This document shows, piece after piece, positions 1-6,371 of a stretch of 13,924 nucleotides of DNA. Source of the DNA: Methanosarcinaceae archaeon. Lineage in GTDB: Archaea > Halobacteriota > Methanosarcinia > Methanosarcinales > Methanosarcinaceae. The notes beneath the pieces were generated by a model. That model saw only the letters and a program-made list of their open reading frames with translations, searched no databases and was not told where the DNA came from. Each line of letters starts with the position of its first letter. Position 1 is the first letter of the stretch. The translations under genes and the position numbers were made by a program. The stretch covers positions 1 through 13,924 of the forward strand of contig DQIO01000283.1 of the NCBI GenBank assembly GCA_020793555.1, given 5' to 3'.

Positions 1-225
1 TATGAACTTCAACTACCTGGTGCAGCTCACAAAATGGTTACAGTAAATACATCAGCTGATAATGGTGGACTTAAAGATGAAGATGCTACATGTATTGCTT
101 GTCACTCAAGAGCAGTTGTAAGTCTTGCAGGTTCATCACTGGGTAACCATAATGCCAGTACAGGCATTATTTACATCACCAATGGTACTGAAGTTACAAA
201 CTGGATGTACGATGACGCCCAATAA
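1..225 (+). CDS. C-terminal fragment of a c-type haem (cytochrome-like) protein
   Basis: The reading frame is open from the first base, so only the last 74 residues are present and the start lies outside the window. The single recognisable motif is C-I-A-C-H at about residues 31-35, the CxxCH signature for covalent haem attachment, so the protein is probably exported and handled by the cytochrome c maturation machinery. The tail is rich in small and polar residues (Gly, Ser, Asn, Thr) and ends MYDDAQ, with no C-terminal membrane anchor. Whether the whole protein carries one haem or many cannot be told; multihaem proteins are common in cytochrome-bearing Methanosarcinales and ANME relatives. 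Its TAA stop lies inside the terminator-like hairpin that follows. Confidence 0.6.
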   Translation, partial: YELQLPGAAHKMVTVNTSADNGGLKDEDATCIACHSRAVVSLAGSSLGNHNASTGIIYITNGTEVTNWMYDDAQ

Positions 226-254
226 GGCTATATTATAGCCTTATTCTTTTTTTT
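221..254 (+). terminator. Intrinsic terminator-like hairpin overlapping the stop codon
   Basis: Arms AATAAGGCTAT (221-231) and ATAGCCTTATT (235-245) are perfectly complementary (11 bp) with a 3-nt loop, followed by a tract of eight T (247-254). The TAA stop of the haem protein (223-225) sits in the left arm, and the next gene begins immediately after the T tract. Archaeal termination depends mainly on the T tract, which is strong here. Confidence 0.7.
226..235 (+). promoter_or_regulatory. Possible TATA box embedded in the terminator hairpin
   Basis: GGCTATATTA includes an archaeal TATA-like core centred near 231. That is about 24 nt before the ATG at 255 and 30 nt before the in-frame ATG at 261, the usual spacing for a leaderless transcript. 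It coincides with the terminator stem, so the same bases may end one transcript and start the next. This is inference from spacing and composition only. Confidence 0.35.
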
Positions 255-701
255 ATGAAAATGCATAAAATTATTATTCTATTTTTGTTTTGTTTCATTT
301 TAACAACTGCTGGTTGTGTGGATAACATCGATAAATTGAAGCAAACGAGCCCAGTGTTGCATCTGGATTTGTTCGTAGTAGAAGATGATGGAAAAGTAAC
401 ATTGGATTTACAACAAACTGACCGATACACAGAAAACATATCAGTATTAAAGCAAACTCGATATGACAAGGTAAACTCCCCCCCATACATTGCAGGAATA
501 GTGTTTTACAACAATGATAAAATTTCATATATTGCATCTACACCATATAATGGATCAGGAAATTACACACTTACTTTCACATTTGAAAATGGAAAACTTT
601 TGCCTAAATCATCTAATGAATCAATTTTAGTAAAACTTGAATTTGTTGATGCAAATGGACAGTTAAATAATATTGAACGCATTAATGTACGTTGGGCATA
701 A
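255..701 (+). CDS. Small exported lipoprotein of unknown function
   Basis: The 148-residue product starts with a charged MKMHK segment, a hydrophobic core (residues 6-18) and the lipobox-like TTAGC, so Cys21 is the likely lipidated residue after signal-peptide removal. The mature part is polar, has several N-x-S/T sequons (for example NIS, NGS, NYT, NES) and probably forms a beta-rich domain; no known fold is recognised. ATG 255 directly abuts the T tract; ATG 261 is an alternative that keeps the signal peptide. No Shine-Dalgarno precedes either. A run of seven C (478-484) lies in the coding region. The next gene, signal peptidase I, follows after 34 bp with its own promoter. Lipoproteins are normally processed by a different, poorly known archaeal peptidase, so adjacency need not mean shared function. 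Confidence 0.6.
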   Translation: MKMHKIIILFLFCFILTTAGCVDNIDKLKQTSPVLHLDLFVVEDDGKVTLDLQQTDRYTENISVLKQTRYDKVNSPPYIAGIVFYNNDKISYIASTPYNGSGNYTLTFTFENGKLLPKSSNESILVKLEFVDANGQLNNIERINVRWA

Positions 702-704
702 AGT

Positions 705-712
705 GTATAATT
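705..712 (+). promoter_or_regulatory. TATA box of the signal peptidase gene
   Basis: TATAATTA is centred 27 nt before ATG 736 and only 3 nt after the preceding stop codon. The spacing predicts transcription starting at or next to the ATG; no Shine-Dalgarno is present in the interval, which fits a leaderless mRNA. Confidence 0.5.
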
Positions 713-735
713 AAAAAGAACAATTATAACATCGT

Positions 736-1461
736 ATGCAAAATACAATAATATATACTGCAGGACTTACATTTCTCGTATTGCTGATAGTCTACCTGCA
801 AACCACTGGTAAAATAGCAATACAAAATACAAAATTGATATATCCTATAAAACGCATCTTGACGCGCAATAATAGTGTTGATTCCTATCTAAAAAATCGC
901 GCGATTGCATTTAAAACTAAAGCCGCCACCAAAAATTTATTTTTTATATTACTAACAACTTTGCTAATTGGTTTTATTTTATACAGTTATGTATTCTTCA
1001 CAACACCTGTTTCAAACAGCATGCGTCCAACATTCGAAGTTGGTGATCTGGTATTAATGCAAAAATTCGATACCGAATCTCAAAAAGGCGATATTGTCAT
1101 GTTCGGTCAAGCATTCATAGGAAAAGATCAAATTATAATACATAGAGTCTACAGTGTAACTCCAGAAGGCATAAAAACTAAAGGTGATGCTGGTGCAATT
1201 GATTATTGGATAACCCGCCCTGAACAAATTTATGCAAAAGCCATAACTATCGGAGGACAACCGATCGTAATAAAATCAGTCGGGCATTACTTCTTAGATA
1301 CCCAGATATCATCATCCTTCGCTCGCGAATTTGGATTCATGCAAGCCATAGTTCAAGGCGGCAAAAAATTTGGCCTCCTGATATTCGTCATCTGCATCGT
1401 AGCATACACATGGCTCTCCATAAACGACATAAAAAAACAAAACAAATACCGCCGCAACTAA
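736..1461 (+). CDS. Archaeal signal peptidase I (S26B family)
   Basis: This membrane serine protease removes signal peptides from proteins exported through Sec. The family signature NSMRPT contains the nucleophile Ser95, followed by V-G-D-L-V; IIIHRV supplies His136, which in archaeal and ER-type enzymes takes the place of the bacterial Lys; TKGDAG supplies Asp151, with a further Asp at 156. Membrane segments are predicted at about residues 5-22, 67-88 and 212-229. The first segment plus a basic linker is an N-terminal extension relative to minimal archaeal enzymes, and the length (241 aa) is somewhat above the common range. The usual GDN triad region reads GDA here. The start follows a TATA box at leaderless spacing. 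The gene ends 3 bp from the convergent truncated hisC copy. It may serve the exported haem protein and others generally. Confidence 0.88.
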   Translation: MQNTIIYTAGLTFLVLLIVYLQTTGKIAIQNTKLIYPIKRILTRNNSVDSYLKNRAIAFKTKAATKNLFFILLTTLLIGFILYSYVFFTTPVSNSMRPTFEVGDLVLMQKFDTESQKGDIVMFGQAFIGKDQIIIHRVYSVTPEGIKTKGDAGAIDYWITRPEQIYAKAITIGGQPIVIKSVGHYFLDTQISSSFAREFGFMQAIVQGGKKFGLLIFVICIVAYTWLSINDIKKQNKYRRN

Positions 1462-1464
1462 ACT

Positions 1465-2466
1465 CTAAACCCCATCAAACCCTTCAACGACTCTCTTATT
1501 CTGCCCCCGCATCCCAACAGTAACCCTGATCAGCGACTCGCCTGCATTCCTAAACGACGAACAATCCCGCACAATAATCCCCTTCTCAAGCAACCCATCG
1601 CAAACATCCTTAGCCTTAAGCAGCGCCACATTCACCATCACAAAGTTCGCCTGCGAATCATGTACCTTAAACGGGATGTGTTCCTTCAGATACTCGCGAC
1701 CCTCTCGTGCAAGCTCGATACTTTTTTCCAGATGTTCCACATCCGATAACGCAGCCACCCCCGCAGCAATCGCTGCACTGCTCACATTAAACGGTGTTGC
1801 TACCCTCATATACTCAGACTTCAGCCATTGCGGCATAATTCCATAACCAATGCGCAAACCTGCGAGACCGAACGCCTTTGAAAATGTCCTTCCGACTATT
1901 ATGTTATCATACTCATTTACAAGATGCGCAAGACTGCTGTCTGCAAACTCAACATACGCTTCATCCACAAACACAAGACTGCGCGTAGACTCTGCAATCG
2001 CACGCACATCCAACTCTGACACCAAATTTCCGGACGGGTTGTTCGGTGAACACAAAAATATCACCTTGGTACGTGAGGACACCGCTTCCAGCAATGCTTC
2101 AACATCCACAGCATAATCCTCATCCCGCTTAACGAACACAGGAACAGCACCATTTGCACGCGCCGCAATCTCATAATATGAAAACGTCGGCGTAGGAATA
2201 ATCACCTCATCTCCGTGCGTAATAATAAGCCGCATCAACCCGTCGATCAAACCATCCATCCCGGGACCTGACGCAGCAATATTGCTTGCAGGAAATCCGG
2301 TATATCCAGACAGCGCATCAACCAGTTCACACGCATCCGCCGACGGATAGATACTTACTTTTGACGCATGCTCGATAAGCGCATCAACCGCTTTCGGTGA
2401 CGGACCAAGTGGATTTTCGTTCGAGCCTAACTTAAAATCGATGCGAATCCTTGTTTGCAATTTCAC
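1465..2466 (-). CDS. hisC: 5'-truncated second copy of hisC (histidinol-phosphate aminotransferase), probably inactive or altered
   Basis: Residues 12-328 of this 333-aa frame match residues 39-355 of the intact copy, differing only in the GQNKR/GQNNR Lys/Asn change. It retains the PLP lysine ([10 protein letters not shown], Lys197), the CSPNNPSG loop and the FVDEAY aspartate. The first 38 residues of the intact enzyme, including the EYVPGKS arm, are missing and replaced by an unrelated 11-residue leader ([11 protein letters not shown]). The tail also differs: GFDGV instead of GFGAFGYQ. The GTG start has AGGTGG about 8 nt upstream, so the frame could be translated, but no normal promoter or N-terminus came along. 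I infer a duplicated fragment; loss of the N-terminal arm, which packs at the dimer in this fold, makes full activity doubtful. The uninterrupted frame suggests youth or homogenisation rather than selection. Confidence 0.75.
   Translation of the reverse strand: MKLQTRIRIDFKLGSNENPLGPSPKAVDALIEHASKVSIYPSADACELVDALSGYTGFPASNIAASGPGMDGLIDGLMRLIITHGDEVIIPTPTFSYYEIAARANGAVPVFVKRDEDYAVDVEALLEAVSSRTKVIFLCSPNNPSGNLVSELDVRAIAESTRSLVFVDEAYVEFADSSLAHLVNEYDNIIVGRTFSKAFGLAGLRIGYGIMPQWLKSEYMRVATPFNVSSAAIAAGVAALSDVEHLEKSIELAREGREYLKEHIPFKVHDSQANFVMVNVALLKAKDVCDGLLEKGIIVRDCSSFRNAGESLIRVTVGMRGQNKRVVEGFDGV
1476..2433. repeat. Long direct repeat, copy A (hisC body)
   Basis: This 958-bp segment aligns without gaps to 3147-4104 (offset 1671). 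Reading both copies base by base I find four mismatches, at 1495, 2389, 2410 and 2425, all within about 45 bp of an end; 1496-2388 is identical. Just outside the right end, a shared CGAATCC (2444-2450 versus 4111-4117) lies at a 4-bp different offset, a possible microhomology or a trace of older homology. Confidence 0.95.
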
Positions 2467-2513
2467 TCATCCCACCTTACATACCACCATGACATCTCAA
2501 CTTCACACAAATG

Positions 2514-2523
2514 CTTTATATAC
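2514..2523 (+). promoter_or_regulatory. TATA box of the toxin-antitoxin operon
   Basis: CTTTATATAC is a near-ideal archaeal TATA element centred about 26 nt before ATG 2545. The spacing places transcription at the ATG itself, arguing for a leaderless antitoxin mRNA and for ATG 2545 rather than any upstream codon as the start. Confidence 0.65.
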
Positions 2524-2544
2524 AGTTTGAGTATACATATATTC

Positions 2545-2754
2545 ATGGAGTCAAATGCAGCCTATATATCAAATAATTTACTAGACGAATTAATTAAGAT
2601 ACGGGAAGATCTGGATTACATAAAAAAAGTCATATCTGAACCTGAAATTAAAGATGTATTTCTCACAAAAAAAGAAGAAATGTTGGTCAGAGAAACGATG
2701 GATGAGCGGAAGAATGGAGAACTTCTAAGGTTCGAAGACGTTTTTGAGGATTAA
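2545..2754 (+). CDS. Antitoxin of a RelBE-type toxin-antitoxin pair
   Basis: The 69-residue acidic product (MESNAAYISNN...) has a heptad-like helical segment LDELIKIREDLDYIKKVI (about 13-30) and a C-terminal part reading MDERKNGELLRFEDVFED. The pattern of a helix followed by GE-x-x-x-FE-D/E-V resembles the toxin-neutralising tail of RelB/Phd-type antitoxins. The frame could be extended upstream to 2455, but the TATA box at 2514-2523 would then lie inside the gene, so ATG 2545 is preferred. Its TAA stop overlaps the toxin ATG (TAATG), implying translational coupling. No clear ribbon-helix-helix or helix-turn-helix is visible, so autoregulation is uncertain. The identification rests mostly on size, charge and partner. 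Confidence 0.7.
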   Translation: MESNAAYISNNLLDELIKIREDLDYIKKVISEPEIKDVFLTKKEEMLVRETMDERKNGELLRFEDVFED

Positions 2755-3014
2755 TGAAGTATTCAATCTATTTCAAAAAGGGCACCAAAAAGTTTTTGGA
2801 CAGATTGGATAAAATACAGAAAAAACGAATAAAAGAGAGATTGCTTATTTTATCCGACAACCCATTCCCAGAAAATGTAAAAACTGTAGTGGGAATGGAA
2901 AATGTTTTACGACTTAGAATTGGAGATTTTCGGTTACTATATATTTTAGATCGTAATGAAAAGGAAATCTATGTTGTGAAGATCGATAAACGAAGTCGAG
3001 TATATCGAAAATAA
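2754..3014 (+). CDS. relE: RelE/ParE-superfamily toxin
   Basis: The 86-residue basic protein begins MKYSIYFKKGTKKFLDRL, the beta-strand then helix start typical of the RelE fold. It continues with a helix rich in Lys/Arg (IQKKRIKERL), the conserved core VLRLRIGDFRLLYIL (51-65) and the ending KIDKRSRVYRK. Arg60, Arg80, Arg82, Tyr84 and Arg85 fit the Arg/Tyr-rich catalytic face of archaeal and bacterial RelE, which cleaves mRNA on the ribosome. ParE-like gyrase inhibitors share the fold, but the basic YR ending favours a ribonuclease. It overlaps the antitoxin stop by one base. The pair lies between the two hisC copies and opposes their transcription, a position in which toxin loss after recombination between the repeats could be penalised. 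Confidence 0.85.
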   Translation: MKYSIYFKKGTKKFLDRLDKIQKKRIKERLLILSDNPFPENVKTVVGMENVLRLRIGDFRLLYILDRNEKEIYVVKIDKRSRVYRK

Positions 3015-3030
3015 TCTCCTGATCATATAA

Positions 3031-3065
3031 TTGCAGATACTACCACAAATCCGTATAATCTGCAA
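3031..3065. repeat. Inverted repeat after the toxin gene
   Basis: TTGCAGAT (3031-3038) and ATCTGCAA (3058-3065) are perfectly complementary with a 19-nt loop. It starts 16 bp after the toxin stop and runs directly into the next nested inverted repeats. A T-rich stretch (3074-3079) comes only after the following sequence. Confidence 0.45.
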
Positions 3066-3115
3066 AATCTGTGTCTTTTATTAAATTTTAGACACGGATT
3101 CTTAAAGCCCGTGTC
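3066..3115. terminator. Nested hairpins between convergent relE and hisC, probable bidirectional terminator
   Basis: Three related blocks can pair in two ways: AATCTGTGTC (3066-3075) with GACACGGATT (3091-3100), 10 bp with one G-T position, and GACACGG (3091-3097) with CCGTGTC (3109-3115), 7 bp. Loops are AT-rich. On the minus strand the second hairpin begins 12 nt after the intact hisC stop and is followed by an AT-rich tract; on the plus strand the first lies about 50 nt after relE. Mutually exclusive pairing is visible; function is inferred. Confidence 0.45.
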
Positions 3116-3126
3116 CGGTACAATCG

Positions 3127-4218
3127 TCATTGATACCCGAACGCCCCAAACCCTTCAACGACTCTATTATTCTGCCCCCGCATCCCAACAGTAACCCTGA
3201 TCAGCGACTCGCCTGCATTCCTAAACGACGAACAATCCCGCACAATAATCCCCTTCTCAAGCAACCCATCGCAAACATCCTTAGCCTTAAGCAGCGCCAC
3301 ATTCACCATCACAAAGTTCGCCTGCGAATCATGTACCTTAAACGGGATGTGTTCCTTCAGATACTCGCGACCCTCTCGTGCAAGCTCGATACTTTTTTCC
3401 AGATGTTCCACATCCGATAACGCAGCCACCCCCGCAGCAATCGCTGCACTGCTCACATTAAACGGTGTTGCTACCCTCATATACTCAGACTTCAGCCATT
3501 GCGGCATAATTCCATAACCAATGCGCAAACCTGCGAGACCGAACGCCTTTGAAAATGTCCTTCCGACTATTATGTTATCATACTCATTTACAAGATGCGC
3601 AAGACTGCTGTCTGCAAACTCAACATACGCTTCATCCACAAACACAAGACTGCGCGTAGACTCTGCAATCGCACGCACATCCAACTCTGACACCAAATTT
3701 CCGGACGGGTTGTTCGGTGAACACAAAAATATCACCTTGGTACGTGAGGACACCGCTTCCAGCAATGCTTCAACATCCACAGCATAATCCTCATCCCGCT
3801 TAACGAACACAGGAACAGCACCATTTGCACGCGCCGCAATCTCATAATATGAAAACGTCGGCGTAGGAATAATCACCTCATCTCCGTGCGTAATAATAAG
3901 CCGCATCAACCCGTCGATCAAACCATCCATCCCGGGACCTGACGCAGCAATATTGCTTGCAGGAAATCCGGTATATCCAGACAGCGCATCAACCAGTTCA
4001 CACGCATCCGCCGACGGATAGATACTTACTTTTGACGCATGCTCGATAAGCGCATCAACAGCTTTCGGTGACGGACCAAGCGGATTTTCGTTCGAACCTA
4101 ACTTGATTATCGAATCCGGGTCAAGCCCATACGCACGCGCAATGTCTTCGATCGATTTACCGGGCACATATTCCTTGATACCGAATATCTCTTCCTTAAT
4201 AAGATCAACCCTGCTCAA
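3127..4218 (-). CDS. hisC: Histidinol-phosphate aminotransferase (intact copy)
   Basis: HisC is a PLP enzyme converting imidazole-acetol phosphate and glutamate to histidinol phosphate and 2-oxoglutarate in histidine synthesis. The 363-residue length is normal for the family. The N-terminus [20 protein letters not shown] with [10 protein letters not shown] matches archaeal HisC; CSPNNPSG (166-173), FVDEAYVEF with Asp195, and [10 protein letters not shown] with the Schiff-base Lys224 mark a class I/II fold. LRIGYG supplies the phosphate-binding arginine region. The ATG overlaps the 3' end of argD by 14 bp, so hisC is the downstream gene of an argD-hisC unit and is probably translationally coupled. 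Most of its body is repeated almost perfectly at 1476-2433. Relatives in this fold act on other amino acids, but the sequence reads as HisC. Confidence 0.93.
   Translation of the reverse strand: MSRVDLIKEEIFGIKEYVPGKSIEDIARAYGLDPDSIIKLGSNENPLGPSPKAVDALIEHASKVSIYPSADACELVDALSGYTGFPASNIAASGPGMDGLIDGLMRLIITHGDEVIIPTPTFSYYEIAARANGAVPVFVKRDEDYAVDVEALLEAVSSRTKVIFLCSPNNPSGNLVSELDVRAIAESTRSLVFVDEAYVEFADSSLAHLVNEYDNIIVGRTFSKAFGLAGLRIGYGIMPQWLKSEYMRVATPFNVSSAAIAAGVAALSDVEHLEKSIELAREGREYLKEHIPFKVHDSQANFVMVNVALLKAKDVCDGLLEKGIIVRDCSSFRNAGESLIRVTVGMRGQNNRVVEGFGAFGYQ
3147..4104. repeat. Long direct repeat, copy B (hisC body)
   Basis: Partner of 1476-2433. The two copies are separated by 713 bp that hold the toxin-antitoxin pair and its flanking signals. 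Mismatches to copy A fall at 3166, 4060, 4081 and 4096. Because this copy is in frame with the normal N-terminus and the argD overlap, it is the resident and copy A the derivative. Confidence 0.95.
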
Positions 4219-5383
4219 TTACATCCACCACCATATCGATCTGTTCTTTTGTGATCACAAGTGGCGGTGCAATGCGTATTACCGAATCCGATGTACAATT
4301 CAGTAGCACGCCATGCTCGCGTGCATAATCAACAATATCTGCGCAATTGGTGTTGAGTTCAACCCCGATCATCAATCCCCTGCCGCGTACTTCAACCACA
4401 TCATCCCGCGTGAGAGTTACAAGTCGTTTAGCGAAATATTTCCCCATCTCATTTGAACGTTCGACAAGTTTCTCCTCGCGTATCGCTTCGATCGCACCAA
4501 GTGATGCTGCACATGCCAGAGGGTTCCCACCAAAAGTTGAAGCATGTTCACTCTTGCCAAACGTAATATCATCCCTTGCAACAATTGCACCCATTGGAAA
4601 ACCGCCGCCAAGCGCTTTTGCCATAGTCATAATATCAGGTTCAACACCAAAATGCTCCTTGCAGAACCACTTACCTGTCCGGCCAAATCCAGTCTGCACT
4701 TCATCAAATATCAAAAGAGTACCGGCATCATCGCATACCTCACGAACCTCTTTCAAATAATCATCCGATGGAACATTTATGCCACCCTCGCCCTGAATAG
4801 GTTCAAGGATAACCGCTGCCGTATTCTTTGTGATCGCATTGGCAACAGCCTCTGCATCATTGTAAGGCACAAATGTAGCATCTTTCACCAATGGTTCAAA
4901 AGGACTCCTGTATATCTCTTTATGCGTAACAGCCAATGCACCCATCGTGCGTCCATGAAATGAATAATCAGCTGCAACAAAATCCGTCTTTTTTGTTGTA
5001 ATACGAGCAAGTTTCATAGCTGCTTCAACAGCCTCAGCTCCAGAATTGCAAAAAAATGCACGACTCATACCGGTTATTGAAATCAGTTGCTCAGCAAGAT
5101 TTGCCTGAACCTCAGTATAATACAAGTTCGACACATGGATCAATCGTTCTGCCTGCTGCTTTATCGCTTTTACAACACGAGGATGACAGTGCCCAACATT
5201 GTTAACTGCAATACCTGCAACACAATCAACATATTCCTTGCCGGTTGTATCAAAAACAACAGAGCCACTGCCACTTTCCAGTGCCATTGGTTGCCGTGTG
5301 TATGTTTGCATCACATACTGCGCATCTTTTTTCACTATCAATTCAAAATCTGTTGTTGATCTGGAAGAAACATATTTGGTCAA
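4205..5383 (-). CDS. argD: Acetylornithine aminotransferase
   Basis: The 392-residue class III PLP aminotransferase exchanges an amino group between glutamate and N-acetylglutamate semialdehyde or acetylornithine in arginine synthesis. Visible family features are [18 protein letters not shown] (51-68), [24 protein letters not shown] (194-201), [15 protein letters not shown] with Asp227, and [13 protein letters not shown] with the PLP Lys256. [10 protein letters not shown] provides the phosphate-contacting threonine. No ATG fits the N-terminus; TTG at 5381-5383 is preferred because AGGTGA lies 5 nt upstream and the sequence aligns from there with the usual ArgD start region. Some archaea use related enzymes for LysW-lysine or GABA, but no LysW genes are nearby. 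It precedes hisC with a 14-bp overlap. Confidence 0.9.
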   Translation of the reverse strand: MTKYVSSRSTTDFELIVKKDAQYVMQTYTRQPMALESGSGSVVFDTTGKEYVDCVAGIAVNNVGHCHPRVVKAIKQQAERLIHVSNLYYTEVQANLAEQLISITGMSRAFFCNSGAEAVEAAMKLARITTKKTDFVAADYSFHGRTMGALAVTHKEIYRSPFEPLVKDATFVPYNDAEAVANAITKNTAAVILEPIQGEGGINVPSDDYLKEVREVCDDAGTLLIFDEVQTGFGRTGKWFCKEHFGVEPDIMTMAKALGGGFPMGAIVARDDITFGKSEHASTFGGNPLACAASLGAIEAIREEKLVERSNEMGKYFAKRLVTLTRDDVVEVRGRGLMIGVELNTNCADIVDYAREHGVLLNCTSDSVIRIAPPLVITKEQIDMVVDVIEQG

Positions 5384-5387
5384 ATAA

Positions 5388-5393
5388 TCACCT
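5388..5393 (-). promoter_or_regulatory. Shine-Dalgarno site deciding the TTG start of argD
   Basis: On the minus strand AGGTGA lies 4-5 nt before TTG 5383, matching the GGTGATCC core expected from archaeal 16S rRNA. The same GGTGA then TTG arrangement occurs at the chorismate lyase gene in this window. Confidence 0.6.
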
Positions 5394-5465
5394 GTAATTG
5401 CAATAATAAATTTATAATTGTATTCTATATTATAAGCTAAGTCTAAAATTAATATGTATTGTAAG

Positions 5466-5831
5466 TTAAAGTATCTTGGCTATTTTTTTACTTGCTGATT
5501 TCATGTCATTGAGGATTAAACCAAGACTACCTGCATTGTCTGCTAAAACTACCAAAAGTGCTTTTGGACCGGCTTCGGCCGTAATAACGTGTTTCGTTTC
5601 GGTTTCCACAATAATCGATTTAGGTGTCTCATCACTAAGACGTGTTGTTGTTGATTCGGCTGACATATAAAGAGTTGCTGTAAGTGCTGCAAAAGCCTCA
5701 CTGCTAAGTGTTCCACTCTCTGTTGATACCATAAGTAAACCGTGTCTCGAAACAATTGCTGAAAGTTCCACACCTCCCGCAGATTCAAGATCAGAAAGGA
5801 TCTTATCAAGCATCTCCTTTGTCGTAACCAT
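5466..5831 (-). CDS. Roadblock/LC7 domain protein
   Basis: The whole 121-residue chain is one Roadblock/LC7 fold: helix MVTTKEMLDKILSDLESAGG, strand with SAIVSRHGLLMVSTE, long helix SEAFAALTATLYMSAESTT, strand SIIVETETKHVITAEAG, strand ALLVVLADN, and closing helix LILNDMKSASKKIAKIL. These are cytosolic dimerising modules that in bacteria (MglB) and eukaryotes regulate small Ras-like GTPases. Archaea carry many stand-alone versions of unknown partner, and no GTPase gene is in this window. The ATG overlaps the stop of the 3-TM protein gene upstream (TAATG), so the two are probably translated together and may interact at the membrane. argD follows 82 bp downstream with its own Shine-Dalgarno. 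Confidence 0.82.
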   Translation of the reverse strand: MVTTKEMLDKILSDLESAGGVELSAIVSRHGLLMVSTESGTLSSEAFAALTATLYMSAESTTTRLSDETPKSIIVETETKHVITAEAGPKALLVVLADNAGSLGLILNDMKSASKKIAKIL

Positions 5832-6178
5832 TACAACACGCCTCGCTTAGGAGATTTTAGTGCATCATAAATATAATAGAGAAGTGTGAGTGTAAGTATC
5901 TGAAATATCGTTATGAATAAACCTTCCACCACATCAAGATTTCCATCAATTAAATGCAATAATTCTGCCATATGCAAAAGTGACGCTGCTAAAAAAAATA
6001 TTCCACCAATTGTCAAAAGGTTGAAAAAACGTTTGATCCTTTCAAACTGCAAAAATAATCGCGATCTAATAACATCTGCATCCGTAACCCTGAGTAAATT
6101 TGAAATCTGTACAAATAAAACAACAAGCAACAACCTTACAACAAGATCGATAAAATCGAAAATCAGAGCATTAACCAT
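5831..6178 (-). CDS. Small three-helix membrane protein, partner of the Roadblock protein
   Basis: The 115-residue product has predicted membrane helices at about 5-26, 53-72 and 84-106, joined by a basic, helical segment containing RSRLFLQFERIKRFF (38-52) and an acidic loop LIDGNLDVVEG. The C-terminus KSPKRGVL is basic and likely cytoplasmic. No family is recognised. The ATG has AGGTGA about 4 nt upstream, and its stop codon overlaps the start of the Roadblock gene, so it is the first gene of that pair. A reasonable guess is a membrane anchor or sensor for the Roadblock protein; this is inference from gene order only. Confidence 0.72.
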   Translation of the reverse strand: MVNALIFDFIDLVVRLLLVVLFVQISNLLRVTDADVIRSRLFLQFERIKRFFNLLTIGGIFFLAASLLHMAELLHLIDGNLDVVEGLFITIFQILTLTLLYYIYDALKSPKRGVL

Positions 6179-6220
6179 ATTTCACCTTTATTTGAGATTT
6201 TACATATTTATGTTGACCAT

Positions 6221-6230
6221 ATTATTTAGA
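6221..6230 (-). promoter_or_regulatory. Possible TATA box for the 3-TM/Roadblock unit
   Basis: On the minus strand TCTAAATAAT is centred 48 nt before ATG 6178, which would give a leader of about 20 nt carrying the AGGTGA site. A second AT-rich element TAAATATGTA (6201-6210) lies too close to leave room for that site. Confidence 0.35.
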
Positions 6231-6313
6231 TTTTTTTGATGATATTAATACCAATGTCGTCACATCATATATTTTAAGCATAAAAAATCGTCAATTTTTT
6301 AATTTTAGCATTG

Positions 6314-6334
6314 TATATATTTCATAAATATATA
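6314..6334. repeat. AT-rich perfect inverted repeat
   Basis: TATATATTT (6314-6322) and AAATATATA (6326-6334) form a 9-bp palindrome with a 3-nt centre. It lies in the 193-bp gap between the beta-helix gene and the start of the 3-TM gene, too far from either start to be a plain TATA box. It may be an operator or cruciform; composition alone makes chance plausible. Confidence 0.35.
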
Positions 6335-6341
6335 GTCGAGT

Positions 6342-6365
6342 AAATCCGGGCGTTAGCGAGGATTT
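6342..6365 (-). terminator. Hairpin downstream of the beta-helix protein gene
   Basis: AAATCC (6342-6347) and GGATTT (6360-6365) flank a GC-rich loop containing GGGCGTTAGCGA; the hairpin begins 7 nt past the stop codon on the minus strand. The following minus-strand sequence is AT-rich but lacks a long T run, so termination activity is only possible. The GC-rich loop stands out from the AT-rich surroundings and could belong to a dispersed intergenic repeat. Confidence 0.35.
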
Positions 6366-6371
6366 TCTTGT

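Noticed and set aside
478..484. C7 run in the lipoprotein gene as a phase-variation tract
   Set aside because: The frame is intact, the run is short, and no second frame continues on either side in a meaningful way.
2455..2544. Longer antitoxin start at 2455
   Set aside because: The strong TATA box at 2514-2523 would lie inside the gene, and the extra 30 residues do not look like antitoxin sequence.
1850..3787. Identical 88-residue open frames on the plus strand within both hisC copies (1850-2116 and 3521-3787)
   Set aside because: They are antisense shadows of the hisC coding sequence; the duplication explains their identity, and neither has a promoter or ribosome site.
1476..4104. CRISPR array or IS element as explanation of the repeat
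   Set aside because: There are only two copies of a 958-bp coding segment; no short spaced repeats, transposase or terminal inverted repeats accompany them.
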